DNA from: Patagioenas fasciata
Taxonomy: Eukaryota > Chordata > Aves > Columbiformes > Columbidae
Direction of reading: 5' to 3'
Assembly: GCF_037038585.1 (NCBI RefSeq)
Contig: NC_092525.1
Location: forward strand, 18,332,867-18,396,866
DNA: 64,000 nt
This document shows, piece after piece, positions 39,101-54,100 of this stretch. A program made the position numbers and the translations under genes. Within the stretch, counting starts at the first letter, position 1, and each line of letters opens with the position of its first letter. Under the pieces are notes generated by a model. The model searched no databases. It was not told the DNA's origin and worked only from the letters and a program-made list of their open reading frames with translations.

Positions 39101-42100
39101 AATCAGACTGCTTGCACTGCGGAAGCTTAGAAGACAGATGCATAGAATTGCCTTTTTATTATTTTTTTCCACACATTTACAATACAAAAAAAAGTCTCAT
39201 GCTTACAGATTCTAATGAGATTTTCAGGGAAGTGCAACTATTTGCTTCATGGCAGAACAGTGGTATTTATGGAACCCAAACGGCATAAATAGCAGTGGTC
39301 AGTGATTTTAATCAGACAGCATCCAGTTGCCGCAGTACAGACCTCAGCTCCTTCTCTGACATATCCCCAAACACAAAAATAACTTCAGTATATCTACCCT
39401 AAAGGGCGAAGTGCAGATCTAAACCTGTAGTTCCAAGGAGCCTCAGCATTCAGTCCTAATATTAGTCCACCAACCCACCTCCTTCTGCATGTTTGACCAT
39501 TTAAAAATATACTTCTTGCTGCGACTTTTTTAAGACTTAAAGCATTTTATGTTTAGCATCTTACTGCACTATATTTATTTACACACAGTTCCCAATATAA
39601 ATGAAACTGAGAATGAACAGCACATTCATTACAAACTATGCAAAAAGGTTTTAAATCCCTGCTTCTTGCTAACCACTTTCGCTTGGATTTACAATCCTCA
39701 GCTTGGATTAGTAATAAAGTAGACCTGTAAGATTAACCAGTTAACAATTCGCCCATAATATCCTTCTAAAACACAGCAACGCAAATTACTGTTCTCTCTT
39801 TCTCACACACACTGAAAATATTAAATAGTGTAAAGGCTGTAGTCTTTGCTCCTTCTCTAATTGTATTTCTTGTTCTTGGTATTTGTTTGCTGGTCTTATG
39901 AACATATTATGTCTTCAATAATTATCAAAATATTGAAAAACTGGAGTGTGAATAGAAACAAATATTCAGATTCTGTATGATACTTAAAACTCATAATAAG
40001 CTGTCCCTTCCAAGAACACTGATCCAGACTCCTTTGAAGTCTGAGTCATATGTCAAAAAGAGCTTTGCATCAGGCATGGTTTTTTAAATTAACTAACTAC
40101 AGAAACCTGATATCAGAAAATGGAAGTCTCAAAAATGGCACAAGGATGGAAGAAGAACAATAATACTAGACATTAACCCAAAGTACCTTACAGAAGTCTC
40201 ACGCCATACCTTATTTTCAATAACAGAAGTGATTCTCCTGCCCGCTTTGTAGGTATAGACGGTTACGTTTTCACAGCCATCCACGACTTTGGCCTCTCCT
40301 TTATTAACAACAGACTTACAAACAGCCCTGTTGAGTTGCCAGCTCCCTGCCTCTAGATACATGGCTTTAATTCTGGGTTTGCATTTTTCTGCGTAGATGT
40401 CAATGACAAAGGGGCACGCCTGCAATGGAGAAAATGAGTTTTATCCTCACTTCATCTGTTGTTTTCCCACTCAGATTTTCATCCACAGCTGCTAAGTATT
40501 CTCAAATATGCTCTGAAGTAGTTACCCAAGTAGAAGTACACCACTGAATGTTAACTATTCAAAACCTGAGAGCTGTGGTGATCTTTTAAACCAAATGAAA
40601 GCTCAGGACAAATGAACATTTTTCATGCCAGTCACAGCACACTCGATACGCAGTTCAGTGCATTTGGCTCCAACGTGGCAAATCCTTTGTTGGGTAGTAA
40701 GACATACAGGAATTAAGTTTTAACGCATTTCAGCATCTGCAATAAACCTGTCTCCTTTACCTGTCACACTCTTGGTATTTGTGCCACTTCCTACAGACTT
40801 AAAATATCCACAATTTCATATTAAGCACTCAGCTCTTATAGTATCTTGGCTAAGATTAGTGCCTGTAACAGTCAGGAGTTTGCATTTTCATAGACTCAGT
40901 AGAAGTGCCTCAATTTCTTTCAAACGGCTGTTGGAACTCACTAGGATTTCTCAGTTCTGTCTTTGTTATGCTCAATGTTCCTGACATACCAATCTTTTAA
41001 AGCATCTGAAAGGGTTAAGTTACAGACACAAATAGATTTACGTTTTCAGAAGAATGACTAAAGCATTCGGAGAGCTGTGTTGTCCTTTGTAAAGCAAAGA
41101 CATCAGCCATAAGCCACAGCTAGTTTAAGGCACAAAATACCTGTAAGAAATTTCTAACTTGACAGAAACCTCCCCCAAATGTTCTTTATTAGAGGAGAGC
41201 TCCCTCTTACGTCTGCAATGCAGAAGGACAGTTTCGTAGTTGCTCTGCTGACCACACTCAGAGCAAAAGGACAAAGTGCTGCTCATTACGAAATCATTCG
41301 CCATGATCTCAGTATTTTCACCAAGAGACAACTGATGTCTCTCGACCATACTGAGTATTTCTGGGTCTGTATGTATTTGTTTTACACACATATTTTATAT
41401 GGTGACTACACTGACGCGTTTAAGTTTAAAAAAAGTTAAAGAAATAATTTAATCAGACTATATTTTATTTAAAAACAGTTTTTCTTGGGAATTAAATGTA
41501 AATGATTAATTAATCTGCACATTTAATGTTTTCTTTAATTTTTCATATTTTTTCTCTTCATGAAAAATATTCTCTTACTTCAGGGAGAACTAACAACACT
41601 GGTACTGTTTCCGTAAAATTACAAAGAAAAAAAAACTATAAGCACAAAGAAACAGAGAAATAATCCCTGGTCCTGTAAAGGAAACAACATGCCACCAGAA
41701 GCCCTTTGATTAAAAATTTATGTTGAACACTTTCAGACACCGTTGTGACAGGCAATGGAAACAGAAATAGCCACATCTGAAAAGTATGAATTCTGAATGA
41801 CGTGAGGAAAATGTTATCTTCTCCTTATTCCCTCCTTCTGTTGCAGCTTGGGCCAGGAAAGTGACTTTTTTAAGCAGAGCAAGCCCTGTATTTTGTAGGT
41901 CTCCTGCCGGGTCACAATTTACCATCTCTGCCATCTTAGCACTTCCCACTAGCAAGGTGCATGAATTCTTTCCACAGGTGTAACCCAAGATTCCCTCCTC
42001 TGCAACCACACAAAATACTGGCTTTCTCTAAAGCAGAAGACAAATTCCTTCTTTCAACAACATTAGTGCTATCCTAAGAAACAAAATACCATAATGACTG

Positions 42101-45100
42101 AAAGTCAGTGTAAACCCTGTGTTAACAGTGTTTGCACTGGATCACTGACCTACTGAAATCAATTTGTGACAGACAGTACTGCAATTAAACATGTGCAGCG
42201 AGTTGTATGTGGAGCAGTTATTTTTTGCTATAGGGCTATCATACCTCTGTCATTTCTAATGCTTTATTGTAGCCCAGAGACAACAAAGTGACCCAGAGGT
42301 CAGTAGGATCCCCTTCACGGTCATTGGCTTCCATGAGATTCAAATCCATAAATCCTTGTCTTGTTAGTTCATTCTTCTTCATATCAAAATTCTCTGTTTA
42401 AAAAGAAATATAAGGTAACACTTAAACATGTGTGCTGTCTGCAAACACCGTTCATTCTTCCAAAGCCAAATTCCCATTTATGTTAACGAGCTTTAAAAGA
42501 CAGAGCCATGCTGCAGCCTCAGGCTCTCCAATATAATTTGGGAAAGAATGTCCTTGACTAGATATGTGCTCTTTGCAGGGCTTCCCCATGGATTTTAGGT
42601 AACGACTAGAAACAGCTGGCCCCTCATATAACCCGAAAGAGGGGGAGATTTCAAAACAGAAAGAGTTCATATAGATTTTTTTTTGTTGTTGTTTTGCTAG
42701 TAGTATTTCTTGTGGTTGAGATTTGCAGAATGTGCTATATCAAGAATGGGAAATGAAAGTCTGCTAGGGCAGCACCCTTAGTGCTTGAGGTCCTTGAAAT
42801 AGAATTGATTTACTTAGTTCCTAAAAAGCAATAAAATGCCACTAATCCTAACACGCCTCTCTTGATAGAATACCTTAGATCAAGCACTCTAATGTCAGCA
42901 AACACATAATTGAGATGTCCTGGTGTCAGAGATTTTTAAAAATGGTTTTCTCATCTTCATAACAATGCTAAATCTTTACTATTTATTATTAAAAAGGGAT
43001 TACCAATTTAATAAATCTATCTAAGGGTACAGATGCTATAATAAATGGCTTGAACTTTGGTGTCAAGATTTATTATATTCGTCTGAACCCTTCAGCTGAT
43101 TAATGACCTGGTAAAACATTCACCATATTCTCCCCTTTCCTCTGCTACACTTCACACACGCACATCCCTCCTACTCACGTCAAGACCAGTGCAGGGAGGC
43201 CTAAAACTGACAGGGTCATGAAGTGTGGAAAAAAACATGTACAGGGATGAAAGGGACAAGAAACTCATCTATAGAAAAGTACCTTTGCATGAGCTTTCCA
43301 TCATTTAGGTAAAAGTCCAATATCTTTGAGCATTTTAGAAAGAAATAGTAAGACTTGCCAGATTTAAAGTATTTTGGCCCAAATTAAGCAACGTGTCATA
43401 GCCTACAAAGGAATTACATCAAACATGACGTGCTGATATATGATATGCCATACTGGCATGTCAGGTATGATTTGCAGAAAAGCTATATTTCTTACAGAAA
43501 CTTTAATTTTCATACAACAGCTTCTAAATCTCCAGTCTCTGCACTCACTGCAGCTGAACTGCCAATGCTTTGAAGTCACTGGTGAGTGTATTCTCCTAGC
43601 CCTGCTCTGAGGTAAAAATGTGCATTCTCAAGGCCCTTGCAAGCTTAAAGCAATGCCACAGAATTCAGTTTTTGTTCAAAATTGACATTTGTGGCACAAC
43701 CCTGCTCCTGCAAGCTGGCAAGACGTCAAGAAACGTTGACAAGCTATATCGGCAGACAGAAAACAAAGCACAGCTGGAACAGTCTTAACTGTCAGCTTCC
43801 TCATTGCACTCCCAGAAGTCTCAGAATCCCACAGTGGTCATAGCACAATATTAACAAACTGATAAAACATACATGAGCCTTCAAAAGACAGATTCTTTAT
43901 GAAAAACTGCTTATATCTCAAGAAAACTTATAGTTACAATAGGTATTTTCTAATGTCTAATTTTCTAAACAGATATAAGCTCTAAATGCCATTTTTAAAG
44001 CATCATATACATACTAATTAAATGTCCCTCTCAACACTTTGAGATATGAAACCAGCGTAATCTGCAGAAAGGAGACTGATTAAATGAATACCTGTTACGG
44101 TTTAATTCACCATATGATCGGTGATTAGAAAACCTGTCGTTTTTGGCAGCTATAAAATATTTCACCTACAAAACTTTGCAATTAGAAACGGGAGGAATTT
44201 TCTCAGCAGGAAGTCAGTGGTACACGAACCAGAACTAAGCAAAACAGAGGACAGGAGAATGGAAAAGGGAAAAAAGAAAAACAAAGTGAGAAGAGAACTA
44301 TATCTCCATATGTTCTGTGGTATAGGCTACAAAATACTCAGCTCTTCTATACTATACATAGTAGGATGCTATATGCAACAGCTTGCAAGAAGATTGATAG
44401 ACCTAATTAGTTGTATCAAGCACAGCAATGAACTTACCTTTACATACAGCCCATGCTTCCTCATCACATTTCTCACCACTAGTTCTCAGCTCAAAGAAAT
44501 TGTATTCCTCCAAACTCAGAAGGCCATTTCCATCCAAATCAATTGTTTCAAATATATCCAATAAGGTGGCTCTAAAAGATGAAAAAGGCAGAACTATTTC
44601 CAAATACTTCTCTTTCTTTTACTGTCTCAATATTGTCGACAGCTATTCAGTCTATTTGAGAATATTCTGTGCAAACAATATTTTAGTAATGCACAGCTTT
44701 TAAAAGCTAGACATTATTTGGAGCACATTTACAATAGTTACCATGACTATCTGGGGATATGACTCACCGGAACTCTTTGGTCAGAGCCAGTTCTCCATCT
44801 TCACCTCTATACACCAGTTTTGCTTCTCTAGTAATTTGTGCTTTTGCCTTCTTCAACCTACAGCCTGTTGTGAATGGGAGTAGCCAGTAAATGCCTGATC
44901 CAAGCTCCCCTCTCCATCCAAACGTCTGCTCTTAAAGGAAGAGAGACAAATTTGTGAGTTACTTCTCCAATGATGCTTTTCTGTTATTACTAGTAATATT
45001 CATACAGAAGTGGTTCTTCCCTTAAAGAAAACATGTCTACAGTGAGATGCTGTGTGATACCATTTTAAAGACACAAAAACTAGTGAACCTCTTAGTTATA

Positions 45101-48100
45101 ACAGAAGTTAGAAAAATGTGAAGGACAAGAGATGACAGGAGAACAGGCATTACTAGAAATATCTAGTAACAGTCCTATCATTTTCCAGATACGTGACACT
45201 GTACTTGTTAAACTTTAAAATGAAAGCAGCCAGAAGCAGGCTGGCAAAACTCACTGAGTTTTTAATTTTCTCTCCAATTCATTAGCTTTGCTCAAACTAC
45301 TAACAAAAACTTCCTATGTAAAGAAGTCACAAGCAACTGAGGGTTTAAGAAGCAAGCTGAGTTCCCTGTGGCTTGGAAGGGGGAAGTAACTTAGTGCTAT
45401 CATTTCTCCTCCCTTATTTCTGCCAGGGGGTAAAAATATTCTGTGCACTATGAAGTTCAAAATCGAGGAGAAAGAAAAGGAATTTTTTTCAAGTTTTACC
45501 TTTGAAGTTTTGTATTCCTTCACCTTCAAAAACAAGTGAGTTTTCACAGAGTATCTACACAGATAACCAGAAACTCACCCGTACTTACCAACACACCAGA
45601 TGATAATATGGCCCTCACAAGAATTTCATAAAACTACCATTTGAGTGGCTTGCAATTCAGCCCATCCAAAGGGTGTAACTAAGACACAATTACATTTTAC
45701 CTTGCATAAGTTCTGCCAGTTTTGAAAGGGAACATGCAGAGAAACAGTGGTTCTTCTCTAGTCTGATAAGGTACAGTTTGAATTCCTTCCAAACACATGG
45801 GAACTCATCCACGAAGCATTAACACAGACACTAAAGATATAACAACTAAAATAGGAACACATCAGAACTAGCCAACCTCTTTGTTTTGTTGATCAGTAAA
45901 GCTCACAAGCTGTAGATTTTCCTGGGTTTCATTTTCCTTCAGGATATACAAAACTGTATCCACTGACAACCAATGACAAGGTTTTCCTAAAAAGAAAAAC
46001 ATTCCAAACACATGTGCTTAATAATGGCACAAAATTGGTTTTCTTCCAACTCCGAAGTAGATATATCTATGGCATTTATTATATTGATCCCTGTTAATGT
46101 AAGGTGGATAAAAAGAATCTATTATAGGCCATTGGGATTTCCTTCCTATTTAGGTTGATCAGATAAATTGTTTTAAGTCTTGTGATTGTCTTACAGATAA
46201 TGATTACTATTAATAGTTCTACTATTAAAACCTTTGGTAGTTAAGGAAGCTATTTCAATTATTTTCTACCATTATTACTACAACATTAATAGTTATTACT
46301 TTTCTTTATACTAAGGCTCCTAGATATTTCCAATTAAGGATCTTAAAAAAATTATATCATATTCTCTTGTGAAGTTCTGTAAAATATTGCTAAACTCACC
46401 ATGAATAGAAACTTAGATAATGTGCAAAAGCTAGGGATACCAGAAGATGTAAATCTCAGAAGTGCTAATTGTTTTTAAGATTTAAATAGCAAGATCCCTC
46501 TACGATCCCTCTACATGGCAACACTAGTTGTTGTTTGTTGGTCTAAGGTTGTATTGGAGCCGATGCCATTTGAACCTCTGGGATTTCTTGTAGCCACTCA
46601 GTTCCTGAGGGCAATCAATCAACAAACTATTTAGTGGTCTTCCAGTTAATCAGACCACAGCAAAACAGTGAATGCAGGGGCTTAGTTTTTCTACAGTTAG
46701 AAGTTCATGATGCTAAAGAGTGGCTACACATCACACAACTTTGTTAAAAATCTGAAGATACTTTTGAGTTCTCATAAAAAGGTAATTGCTCTGCTATTAG
46801 ATGAATCCTTTCCTTACATGCCAGTATATTACCCTTTCCTGTTCACAGCAAACCGTGAAGGCATTTCTATATGCAGGACAATGTGCAAAAGAAAGGCAAG
46901 TACTCTTGGTTACACAGAATGTCTGGACAATCCTGCAGCAGAACTACTCTAAGGCACAGTTTAAGAGGGTGGTACATGAAAAAACGAAAGTTATGAGACA
47001 TTCTGTTACTCAAATCTTATTATGGGACCCGTTGATCAGCTTCCCATTTCAGCCTGGTTCTAACTGGAAAATGACTACTTTCTGTCAGTGATTTGCAGTG
47101 AAGTTTTTATTATCAACCTCGATCAGGATCAATTACCAACCTGTAGCACAACAGCCAGTCCAGATAACTCTAAAACATATTTGTAATCTAATGGCTCCTG
47201 TTTCACAGGATCAAAGAGGAAATAATCTACTTGGGGGAAAAATATTAATAATTCCAATGTAGCAACTAGATAAAGCTCCTTGGTAAATCACTGGAGAGAA
47301 CAAAACCAATAGCACTTGGAAAAAAGGAGCACAAAGGCTTGCTAATCTCTAATGTGGGGCTTCACTCTTTTTAAGATGAAAATTGAAATAGGCAAACTAA
47401 GCTCTAAATCCCTCAACAAGATTCATAATCAAAACATCAAGATACCATACTGCTATAAAAAGCCACAACCTATTTTAAGTATTTACAGAAGCATTTGAGG
47501 TGAAGAATACGGTATTCACTAAGTTTTGTATTGTTGTTTACCACAAAGTACATCAAAATCTTAAAAAGAGATACTGCAAACAGTGCCAACATTTGAAATT
47601 TGTGAATAAGAAACTTCACAAATCTATGGCCAAAAATACTCCAAGAGGTTGGCTGCCTAAAGGGAGGAAGATAATAGACTTAGCTGATTTTCACTGTCCA
47701 GGCAGTGCGCACAAAATGAGTAAGCAGAAAATACAGTGTGACAAGTTATATTTTTAATAGGACTCTGTCAACTAAGTATTGCTATATTGCAATATTGTAA
47801 AGTATTGCAAGTGGGAAAGCGAGAGATGTATCAACAGAAGAGAAAATATTTTTAATAAAAAAATTCTCAAAAAAATGCAAATACACTTACCTTCTACTTG
47901 ACGAATGTTTAAGGGCTTGATGGTAATACATACTGTAGACCTCTGAGGTAAGTGCAGCTTGTACTTGTGGCTAATAATTTCACCATCGTCTTCTAAGTAG
48001 AAGCATCCTTTAGATTGTGCACATGGCCATTCCTGGAAACCAAGCAAATATTAGATATTGCCTTGATCTCTGATCAAGTTAAAAGCACCTTCTCTGAAAT

Positions 48101-51100
48101 ACATTAATTTGATTTAATAAATCCTCTATAAAATATACCACAAGATACAGCATTGATCTTCTACTCTCTTTTTAAAATTAATTTTCTCAAACACTTGTTT
48201 TTGTAATCAATTTTTGCAAAGCAGTTAGTGACATTGCCTCGCATGTGAAAATGCTTGAAAAACATGCAGATTACCCCAATGCTCGAATACAAGAAATGAA
48301 GAAACAAACAGAACTCATTAAATTCTCCGAACTTTGATTTACCACTGAAAGGCTGGAATTTTGCTACATTAGTTCCACCAGGCCAATCAAGCAAAGAACA
48401 TAATAGATCAGCTGAACAATGAGGAGTTACTTGCTCAAACACAGATATAAGTACTGGTCAAATTAAGTGGTTCATTTTGACTTCTGTGAAAGCTCTGGGA
48501 AAGACAAACTGAAAACTGCTGTATTTGTGAATAACATGGTTCCTAGAGACACCATGATTTTGCTGAGATGCTATTAATAAAACAGCTTTGTGCTTTGATT
48601 TTTTTAGTTGTTGTTTTTTTAAAAAAAAAAACGCAAGTCCCAATTTCCAATTTCAAGTATCATTTGAATTATACTTCTTTAGCAAAATAAAAATCAAGTC
48701 CTTATAGAGATATTGTATGCCTTAAGAACCTGACATAGCTGAGATAATCAGCCATTAGCTCATTTAGTCTCTAAGTTCAATACCTTACAAAACCGTTTGA
48801 AAAACTAATGACTTCTCAAAAATATCTAAGCCAAAAGGTCTGCTAATGAAGCCACACGGCTGTTCTTTGAGAGATAAAAGAGCATTACATAAGTTTAAAC
48901 AGTAGTTCAAATGTGCTGTAGCTATTAAAAAAGATACTGTGACAATTTTCATGTACAAAAATTACTTTAACAGCCACAGTTTACTCTCCCTTCCTCACTA
49001 TGCAGTTTTGCAGTCAGATGGACATTTTTACAACAGGAATATCAAATGATTCAAGTAAGAAGGGAAAGTATTTCAAGGCACAATGTGCAGGTTAAGATGT
49101 GAGCAACAGTAAGCAGAAGTTTGACAAAGCTTTATGAATCAAATACTAAACTGTTATCCTTGCAGAGAGCATAAGGTGGTGCTATATTCTCTAAATTATC
49201 CAGGTCAAATTACAAACAGGTGTGTAAATTTGGGAAGCTAAAAGATTATTTTTTGGTTTGATTTAAGCACGTAACTTCCAAGCATAAGAAAAGCTGTCAA
49301 ATAAACATTTCCCACTATGTTGGCTACTGTGTGAGAAATGTTAATCATAAAGAAATGCTCCTATGACTATTTAAGTTGTTGAATAGCTCACACACTCACA
49401 CAGAATTAAAACCCTAACCAAATATTTGTGAGATAAATTGTTTCTATGATTAAAGCAAAGAACTTCAGTTCAACACTTTGTCTTGTACAAAACCATAGGC
49501 ACATATATACCATATGCACCAAAAAGTCTCGCTAGTTCCATGGCATGAGGCTGCCCCACCACACGAGTGGGCGCATGTCACTGTGCCAAGAAGATTATTT
49601 TTTTCAGGTATTTCTTTTTGGTACCCATTGTGTGTACAGGTCTTTTGCTGACCTCAGTAGAGCAAAATGCAAAAGTGAGACTCCTTAGAAGGCGGAATTT
49701 AGCTACCCAACAAGAGAGAAGGTTTGGAACATGATACACTGCTTGCTTTTTTTTGTTCATGTGTTTCAATCTTGACTAAAATCAACACAAATAATATTTT
49801 GCAGAAATTTAAGATCTCCATTAGCCATCTTTTACTTAATTGTAATTCAGCTCCAGCTGAAGCCCAACAGGTCAGCATGTTGCTTATGCTTATCTGTAGC
49901 ACTTCTGTAACTATTTTTTTTCTCTCCAAGTTTTTTATGTCATTAAACGTGTCAAAAAACTCCACTGACAAAAAGAAACCACACAGAAGAATGTACTGTG
50001 AATACATTCCATGTTTCCTAATTTCAACATTCATCATGCTTTCACTTCTACTGTTTTCTTCTGTCAGAAGTGTAAGATTGGCATTTGTCCAACTTCACAA
50101 GGGCAATATTTTGTTTACTGTCCCAAAAAGACATGTGAAGTGCACGAAAAAAAAAAAAGTATTTCTGAATATAACATAAATAAGAAGATATTTTGGTGTG
50201 CTAGATTCTAATCCATGCAAGTGAATCACTCTATAATTATTCATTGATTATGACAGAGTTTGTATTTTGCCATTCCGAGTTACAGTTTAAAAAACTAGTA
50301 GTTCTACTTACACCTTTTCATGTTTATTGAGTGATTTTAGTTTTTACATGATGCTAATCAATAGCAATTTGTATCTGCAGCTGTTTTTTTCTGGTCAGTT
50401 CTTACTGGCTTGCACAAAGAAAAAGGAATCCAATATTGGGAAACTGTGCAATGGTTTTATATACTACATATCACGTATGAACAAGGTGAAATTGCAGGTT
50501 AAATTGCGTGGAGGTCCAGATACCTAAACAGACTGCGAAAAATTCCTTTGAGATTATGTTTTTAAATTTTAATATAGAACAAATGTCACTGTATAGCGAT
50601 GTCGAAGATATAAAGGACTTCAGAGTTCAATAACAAATACAGAGTTGTTATTTGAAACAAAAATGTAACTCATGAGAACAATCAGTTCAGTTTTCTAGCA
50701 GCAGTTACACTATGTGGTCATAATCATTTTTTCTCTTTTATACAGGAGTCTCAAGGTGCACATTTTTAAAGTATCCGAGCAGTTTCCAGTTAATGTTTTA
50801 TATTTCTACAGCTATTATTTTCTGTTGAAAGAAAACTAGTAAAGGTTCAGTCAAGAAAGGGAAAACAAAGGAAAAAGATCAATATTAACACTCTACAAAT
50901 ATTGACTTGGCAAAGTGACTTTGTTGTCTTTCTCCCACAGGAATTTACATTGAATGAGTGATTTATTTAAAAGAAAATACTGATAGGACATATTAGTCTA
51001 ACTAAAAATCAATATTTTCAGGGACAGCATATATTTATGAATTAATGCCCAATGAACTGAATACGCTCACAGATCTGTTATTTATTTCCAATTACCTTTC

Positions 51101-54100
51101 ATATAAAGGTTTATGATACACAATCTTTCAGACTACTTAAGCATTTAAAGTTCTCACCAACCTAATAAATTATTAAATTTTAAATTTCTCAAAAAGTCAT
51201 TAAACGTTTTATCCAAGAGTGGTTTCATTTATAAAAAACACACTTTGTTCTATTAAACCTTCACACCTGAAAAATTATTTTCAATAACTAGATGTCAGCA
51301 AAACCAACAGTATATAAAAATGTTAATAATAATATGTACCAAGAAACCTCGCGCTAGTTTATAGCTGCCCTTGACAAACTATTAATAAAACATAAGCTAA
51401 AAATCACAGAGAAATACTTTCTCATTTAAAATGGAATAACATATGTGCCCGGAGGAAAACAGCATAATTTCAATAGGACGAGCTTACGTGATACCTTCAT
51501 TGTGTCTGGCTCAATTGTGTTTCTGTTGCTACTGGCACACACGCTGATAGTGGTTGACGTGGATCCTTTGCAACTCTGAGCTGACGAGGGTCTTGAAGGA
51601 GTTTTGCTGTCACCTATAAACAGAAATTCTGAGTGACAATTACGTTATTTCAACCCACTCCTAGTGCTCCTCATCAGAAAGCCTTGTTTATAGGCACATG
51701 GGGAAAAAAACAGATGAAAAGAACTTCTATCAGATAGGCTGACTTGCCTTATAGAGCATCTAATAATTCATTAGCCAAACACCTTTAACTTCCCTGACTG
51801 TACATCTCAGGTGAACAGGCATATGAATGGCAGAACCTTGGAATCCAAATCTGCCTGAAGGACAATAAATTGTTACCACATTATTCCATTTACCTTAGAA
51901 TCGATGTAAAAAAAGATCTGTCCTAAGTGGAAGGGTTTAACCTGCTTCTCATTTAAGTTCCTTCTTTTCAGGACAATGCAGTTTCCCTGCCAGACAGTAC
52001 AGCACTTCTGCACAGATGCCCAATGCAATTGCTTCCAAGCCTTTACTTTCTGGTTCCTTATGTTGGGGCAACTCTGCTAGTACAATTGGTGATTTAGCTA
52101 CATAAATTCGGTCTTCATCACTGTTTTGTCATCTTTGCACCTCTTCGGTATTGCCTAGAATTAAGCAACTTAAAGTACATGTGAATATTTCATACATGGT
52201 ACCTTTGCAGCTTGGGAAGATTTTAAAGTATCTTTGTAACTTCAGGAAGAACATTAAACTCTCATCTTGATTGTGCTTGAAAAGTACTCTCGATAATTGA
52301 AACAAACTACTTATTGATAAATGTTTAAGGTTTCATCTCCTATCTAGGAAGGAAATAAACAACTTGCTATGTTGCAACATCTGAGCACTTGTTTCCTCTC
52401 TTCCTTCTGCACTGGGTCACCTGAGAGTCAATGAAATTCACCCTTAAAAATGTGAGAGCTTCAGATCACAGATACAGCCAAAGTCCATTTAAATATGGGG
52501 GTCAGATATTCTACTGAGACATTTGTGCGATTGCCACAACAGAAAATTATATTAGTAACATCCTCACTAATAGGAGAAAAATTAAATAAATACTCAACTA
52601 TGAACTCCAATGGAATGAAAAATCCCAATATGAAATATAAGTACCTTTTGTTGGTGCTTGTTTGTGGTCAGTTTTCCTTGAGATTCTTGGTGATGGTTTT
52701 GACACCGGCAGTGTGATCCCTTCAGAGGAAGTTTCAGCTTGACTTCCAAACTGCTGTTGCCTCAATCGACTGTCAACTTCCAGTTTATCTCGCGCAGTCT
52801 TGCAGCACTGCTCACTGGTTGTCATGTATAACTCACAAAACTTTAGATAGAGAGAAGTAATCTGCTAAGTGAAACATTATTTCTCAGAGTTTTAAGGATT
52901 AAAATGCAACATCAGTAAGGAAAGAACAGGTCAACAGATGTAATGCTCTTTCTCTTAAAACACAATATTAATTTTCATTTTCATGAATCAGAGCGACCAC
53001 TTATATTTCTTTCTAGATATTTGCAGACTCATTTTTTTAACATAAGATTCTTAACAGGAAGATGATGTTCTTCTATGAAACTGGGCTGTTTATTAAGATC
53101 AAAAGTTAGTCATTGCTTAGAGATGATGTCAAAAAAGCTGATAAGGTGTTGCATAGTGAAAATGAAAAGTATGAAATAGCACAGACATAGCAACTCTGAT
53201 TGTTTGCAAAGCTTGCTGTCAATTGCCATCTTTACCCTGCAATTCCTTTAACTCTTCACACATGCTGTTAGGTTTTGTGCTTACTATTAGGCTCTGCCTA
53301 AGACATAACGTTCAATTGCAACAAGTGACCTTTTCTAGGATAACAACCAGGCAAAGTGCAGGAAACAGAAATATCCACCAGCCCGTGTTCCAGTATGCAG
53401 ACAGTTGCGAGGCTGAGGGAAGGTCATCAATGGGCCAACACACAGAGGTGGGATGTGTTATATTTGATAATGCAAATACTGCCAGTAACATAAGAATAAA
53501 TAGTATCAATGTTTGCAATACCTTGTTGTAGTCAAGTTTGCCATTGCAGTTAAAATCAGCTTGTTTAATAATAGCACTCACTTCATCCCGAGTCATTTTT
53601 TCACCTCTCTGCAATAAAAAACAACTCAGTTTGGGTTCCTAAGCAAGAATAATTTTGTTTTATCGGGTCAACCACAATATACTGTATTTCAATTGTTTGT
53701 CCTTTCTGTCCCAGTTTACTCTCCTCTACATTTCCTTAAAATTACTTTATTCTCACTTTTGAGCACTCTACCAGAATTCCATTACTAGCCCATTTTTAAC
53801 AGTTACTGCTCCCCAGTGTTTACGCTTTCCAAGATGATTGGCTTTTACAAAGAAGGGAGGTTTTGGCTGTACAGAGCAAAAAACCTGACAGAGAAAAAGA
53901 ATCATTGTAGTCATCTGTGATGTACATCTATGTAGTTTAAAGTCAGAGCATCAGCTCTACACCAACTTGGAAGACTGGGTTTTTTCAGGGGTTTTGTTTG
54001 CTTGCTCTGCAGATCCTCAGAGGACCTGGATTTTAATCCTGTCACCACTCGTCATTCTACCATACTCTTGCTAATGTTTTTAAGTTGTATCTCCTACAGT

